NCBI GenBank assembly: GCA_031263875.1
Contig: JAISEX010000018.1
Span: 1 to 15,955 of the forward strand
Length of the DNA: 15,955 nucleotides
From: Eubacteriales Family XIII. Incertae Sedis bacterium
GTDB taxonomy: Bacteria; Bacillota; Clostridia; Peptostreptococcales; Anaerovoracaceae
Direction of reading: 5' to 3'
Shown here: in pieces, positions 14,003 through 15,955 of the stretch
Position numbering within the stretch: the first letter of the stretch is position 1
Layout of the letters: each line of letters starts with the position of its first letter
Notes under the pieces: model-generated
Databases searched by the model: none
The model's input: only the letters and a program-made list of their open reading frames with translations
What the model was told of the DNA's origin: nothing
Position numbers and translations under genes: made by a program

Positions 14003-14034
14003 TTACGAAAATCACTGAATTGAGAATTTCGTAA
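14003..14034. promoter_or_regulatory. Inverted repeat after dctM
   Basis: TTACGAAA (14003-14010) and TTTCGTAA (14027-14034) are perfect inverted repeats with a 16-bp spacer. The AT-rich arms and long spacer suit a protein-binding site better than a terminator; no T run follows. Confidence 0.35.
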
Positions 14035-14064
14035 CAGGCCTCTTGATAACTGCTTAAAATTCCA

Positions 14065-14109
14065 AAGGGGGATGAGCCGAATGCCGTTTCATCCTCCTTA
14101 TCATTAAGG
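14065..14109 (+). promoter_or_regulatory. Competing hairpins in the MFS gene leader
   Basis: AAGGGGGATGA (14065-14075) pairs with TCATCCTCCTT (14089-14099), with one G-U. The downstream alternative CCTTA-TCAT-TAAGG (14096-14109) reuses CCTT from the first stem and covers the start of the AAGGGAGAG ribosome binding region of the permease. The two stems cannot form together, so the leader could gate translation. The ligand or signal is unknown. Confidence 0.35.
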
Positions 14110-14126
14110 GAGAGATCATCCGTAAA

Positions 14127-15371
14127 ATGAAAGAAACCGACCGACCGAAGCAGCGTTCGTCAGCGAAGCTGTGGACAAAAAACTTCATCATACTGAATTT
14201 TGTGAACGTCTTTTATTCATTCGGATTCTCGATGATGATGCCGCTTATGGCGCTTTTTATCGTCTATCTCGGCGGCGACAGCCGGGACGTGGGGCTTACC
14301 GCGACCAGTTTCGCGGTGGCGGCTATCGTGTCCCGCTTCTTTTCACCGCTTATAATGGAACGCGTGCGGAATAAAAGCCTTCTCGCGGCCGGCACGGTGC
14401 TTTCGATGCTGATTATGATAGGGCTGGCCTTGACCCCGGTAATTTCCGGCGTGCTGGTGCTGCGCACCGTTATGGGGATCGCATTCGGCTTCGTTTCAGC
14501 GCTGACCACCAAGCTCGCGGCGGACACGCTGCCGGACAGCAGGCGCGGCGAGGGGATCGGCTATTTCGGCATGGGGAACGCGTTGATGGCCGCCCTTTCT
14601 CCGGTCTACGGGATATTCGCCGCCGAAGCGCTGGGCTTCAAGATCACCTTTCTCACGGCGGCGGTTTTTCATCTTATCTCCGCGGCCGGGGTGCTCGCGC
14701 TCGGCCGGACAGACGCGCATGATCCGTCCGCGACTATTCCCGCGAAAAAAGAGACGGGCGCGCGTGAGCCATTTACCGGGAAGGTCTTCGATAAAGCGCT
14801 GATCCTGCCGATGATTCTGCTCGTGTATTTCGGATTCTTCCGGAGCTCGGAATTGAGCTATCTGCCGCTGCTCGCGAAGGCGCGGCGGATACCGCACTTC
14901 TCCGTCTATTACCTCGTGCAGACGGCGGCGTCGGTACTCAGCAGAATGCTGATCGGCAGCCTCTACGACCGCAGGGGGCCGGCGTGGGTGATGATCCCGG
15001 GCGGCATTTTCGCGCTTGCGGCCTACTTCACTTTTTCCGTCGCTAGCTCGCTACCGGTCCTCCTGCTTGCGGGCGTGTTCAACGGGGTGGTTCTCGGGAC
15101 GCTGCAAGCGGGGCTGCAATCGTGGGCCATCGACCTGGTGCCCGCGAACAAGCGCGGCATAGCAAGCGCGGCGTATTTCAATTATTACGACATCGGGCTG
15201 GCCGCCGGCGCCTCCGTCTTCGGCCACGTGGCGGCAAACTACGGTTACCCGCTTATCTACCGGCTCGCGTGCATACCCGCGGCGCTCTTTCTCGTCACCT
15301 TCGTCTGCGTCTACTTCGCTGCGGCGCGCAAAAAGAAAACGCGTGATGAGAGTGGTAACGAAATTGATTGA
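14127..15371 (+). CDS. Major facilitator superfamily permease
   Basis: Predicted inner-membrane transporter of 414 residues with about 12 hydrophobic segments in two halves separated by a hydrophilic loop near residues 190-225. The first loop (SRFFSPLIMERVRNKSLLAAG) is a degenerate form of the MFS motif between helices 2 and 3, and GSLYDRRGPAWVM is the matching repeat in the second half. The short charged N-terminus and RKKK-rich C-terminus fit cytoplasmic ends. This looks like a drug or metabolite efflux type, but no substrate can be assigned. The ATG at 14127 lies 14 bases after GGAG, a long spacing, within a structured leader. It follows dctPQM on the same strand after 185 bp and may be expressed separately. 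Confidence 0.88.
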   Translation: MKETDRPKQRSSAKLWTKNFIILNFVNVFYSFGFSMMMPLMALFIVYLGGDSRDVGLTATSFAVAAIVSRFFSPLIMERVRNKSLLAAGTVLSMLIMIGLALTPVISGVLVLRTVMGIAFGFVSALTTKLAADTLPDSRRGEGIGYFGMGNALMAALSPVYGIFAAEALGFKITFLTAAVFHLISAAGVLALGRTDAHDPSATIPAKKETGAREPFTGKVFDKALILPMILLVYFGFFRSSELSYLPLLAKARRIPHFSVYYLVQTAASVLSRMLIGSLYDRRGPAWVMIPGGIFALAAYFTFSVASSLPVLLLAGVFNGVVLGTLQAGLQSWAIDLVPANKRGIASAAYFNYYDIGLAAGASVFGHVAANYGYPLIYRLACIPAALFLVTFVCVYFAAARKKKTRDESGNEID

Positions 15372-15608
15372 ACGGGATTAGGATTATGGAATATTTTAAC
15401 ATTTAATTAATCGTGAATTAGATTGAATTTACGCTATAATTTTTTGTGCCCACCGTATTTGATTTTGACTTCATGATGGCTCTGTTCGGGATTTGGTATG
15501 TAATGATAACCGAAGCCGGACTGCCGCGAGCGATGCTTTTCCCGCGTGTTACCGTCGTGTTTTCGAGTAAGTCGAACGGCCCCATTACAAATAACGTCAA
15601 ATGAGCAC
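15372..15608. other. AT-rich intergenic region, no gene recognised
   Basis: About 240 bp between the permease and the tRNA promoter. It contains an AT-rich start with a TATAAT at 15435-15440 lacking a good -35. A minus-strand open frame of 70 codons (15630-15418) has no ribosome binding site and would overlap the tRNA promoter. I see no terminator for the permease gene. Confidence 0.5.
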
Positions 15609-15637
15609 TTGCAATAATCGCCACCTGCATTTATAAT
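15609..15637 (+). promoter_or_regulatory. Promoter of tRNA-Leu
   Basis: TTGCAA (15609-15614) and a perfect TATAAT (15632-15637) with 17-bp spacing. The predicted start would be about 25 nt upstream of the mature tRNA 5' end, leaving a short 5' leader. Confidence 0.8.
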
Positions 15638-15668
15638 TGAGAAGCTGAATTCTTTTCAGCGCTGCCGG

Positions 15669-15755
15669 GCGGATATGGCGGAACTGGCAGACGCGCACGG
15701 TTCAGGTCCGTGTGAGCTCACGCTCATGGAGGTTCGAGTCCTCTTATCCGCACCA
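15669..15755 (+). tRNA. tRNA-Leu (anticodon CAG)
   Basis: An 87-nt class II tRNA. The acceptor stem GCGGATA/TATCCGC pairs fully, with discriminator A and an encoded CCA (15753-15755). The anticodon stem CACGG/CCGTG holds loop TTCAGGT, so the anticodon is CAG (15703-15705), reading CUG. The long variable arm TGAGC-TCAC-GCTCA is typical of leucine tRNAs. The T arm contains GGTTCGAGTCC. Confidence 0.97.
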
Positions 15756-15759
15756 AAAA

Positions 15760-15790
15760 CGGCTGTCGCCCCTCGGCGGCAGTCGTTTTT
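15760..15790 (+). terminator. Intrinsic terminator of tRNA-Leu
   Basis: CGGCTGTCGCC (15760-15770) pairs along its full 11 bp, with two G-U pairs, to GGCGGCAGTCG (15775-15785) across loop CCTC, followed by TTTTT. An A run precedes the stem, so it may work in both directions. Confidence 0.92.
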
Positions 15791-15839
15791 ATTGAGTGAA
15801 TCAGAGGACTCGAACCTGAACAGGCACGAGCGTAAGCGA

Positions 15840-15858
15840 GAAAGTCCGGTGGACTTTC
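15840..15858. repeat. Perfect short hairpin GAAAGTCC-GGT-GGACTTTC
   Basis: An 8-bp perfect stem with a 3-nt loop in non-coding DNA. Its AGTCCGGTGGACT core resembles the AGCCCGGTGGGGCT core of the dispersed element, with the arms changed on both sides so that pairing is kept. Confidence 0.5.
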
Positions 15859-15884
15859 GAGTAGCGAGTGGTCCAAGCCGACCG

Positions 15885-15955
15885 CAAGGGGAGGTGCAGG
15901 ACGGCAGACGCGCAGCGGCTGCGAAGTCCTCTTATCCACACCAAAATCGGCTGTC
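15885..15955 (+). pseudogene. Degenerate partial copy of tRNA-Leu plus terminator arm
   Basis: GGCAGACGCGCA (15903-15914) equals the D-arm region of the intact tRNA (15686-15697). GTCCTCTTATCC then CACACCAAAATCGGCTGTC (15926-15955) matches the tRNA 3' end and the start of its terminator (15738-15767) at 28 of 30 positions. The anticodon and variable arms are missing and no acceptor 5' strand is seen, so it cannot be a working tRNA. It runs to the window edge. It could be a decayed duplicate or an attachment-site-like copy left by an integration event. Confidence 0.6.

Noticed and set aside
15418..15630. 70-codon minus-strand frame
   Set aside because: It has no ribosome binding site and no recognisable domain, and its start abuts the -10 box of the tRNA promoter.
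15724..15939. 71-codon minus-strand frame ending VRIRGLEPP
   Set aside because: The C-terminus is the antisense translation of the tRNA-Leu T arm and acceptor, a common spurious ORF, and it crosses the terminator.

Overview
The window comes from a moderately GC-rich bacterium, most likely an anaerobic Bacillota (Clostridia-type) lineage. The evidence is a ThiT-type thiamine ECF S-component under a TPP riboswitch with a terminator platform, GGAGG-type ribosome binding sites, a type I-beta DAHP synthase with an N-terminal regulatory domain, and a clostridial-style chorismate synthase. The taxonomic call is an inference; no marker gene fixes it.

Left two-thirds, minus strand (8236 down to 191): a tightly packed operon aroB-aroA-aroC-aroKE-aroF-pheA-aroQ. 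Its seven ORFs carry all seven steps from PEP + erythrose 4-phosphate to chorismate, plus chorismate mutase/prephenate dehydratase leading to phenylpyruvate. Several junctions are 4-bp ATGA overlaps or gaps under 20 bp. Shikimate kinase and shikimate dehydrogenase are fused. The kinase half holds a roughly 130-residue in-frame insert built from seven copies of a 19-bp imperfect palindrome (GTCA-N11-TGAC) spaced 48 or 90 bp apart. Two more sequences of the same design lie in the non-coding DNA just beyond aroQ (101-151). This is the most unusual feature of the window.

Middle (8246-10930): mostly repeats around one gene. There is a 184-bp direct duplication at 251-bp period with internal sub-repeats, and a dispersed element of about 241 bp present twice in direct orientation (8818-9058 and 10088-10330). 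The two copies flank thiT (9687-9091, minus), which has its own promoter, TPP riboswitch and intrinsic terminator. A short GTCATTGCGAG-type palindromic repeat, two poly-G tracts (12 and 11 G) and an operator-like palindrome lie upstream of the next operon.

Right third, plus strand: a TRAP transporter operon dctP-dctQ-dctM (lipoprotein binding protein, small and large membrane subunits) with a strong stem-loop between dctP and dctQ. An MFS permease with a structured leader follows. Then comes a tRNA-Leu(CAG) with a consensus-like promoter and a strong terminator, followed at the window edge by a degenerate partial copy of the same tRNA and its terminator arm. The left third makes aromatic precursors; the right third is small-solute uptake/efflux with no regulator gene visible.
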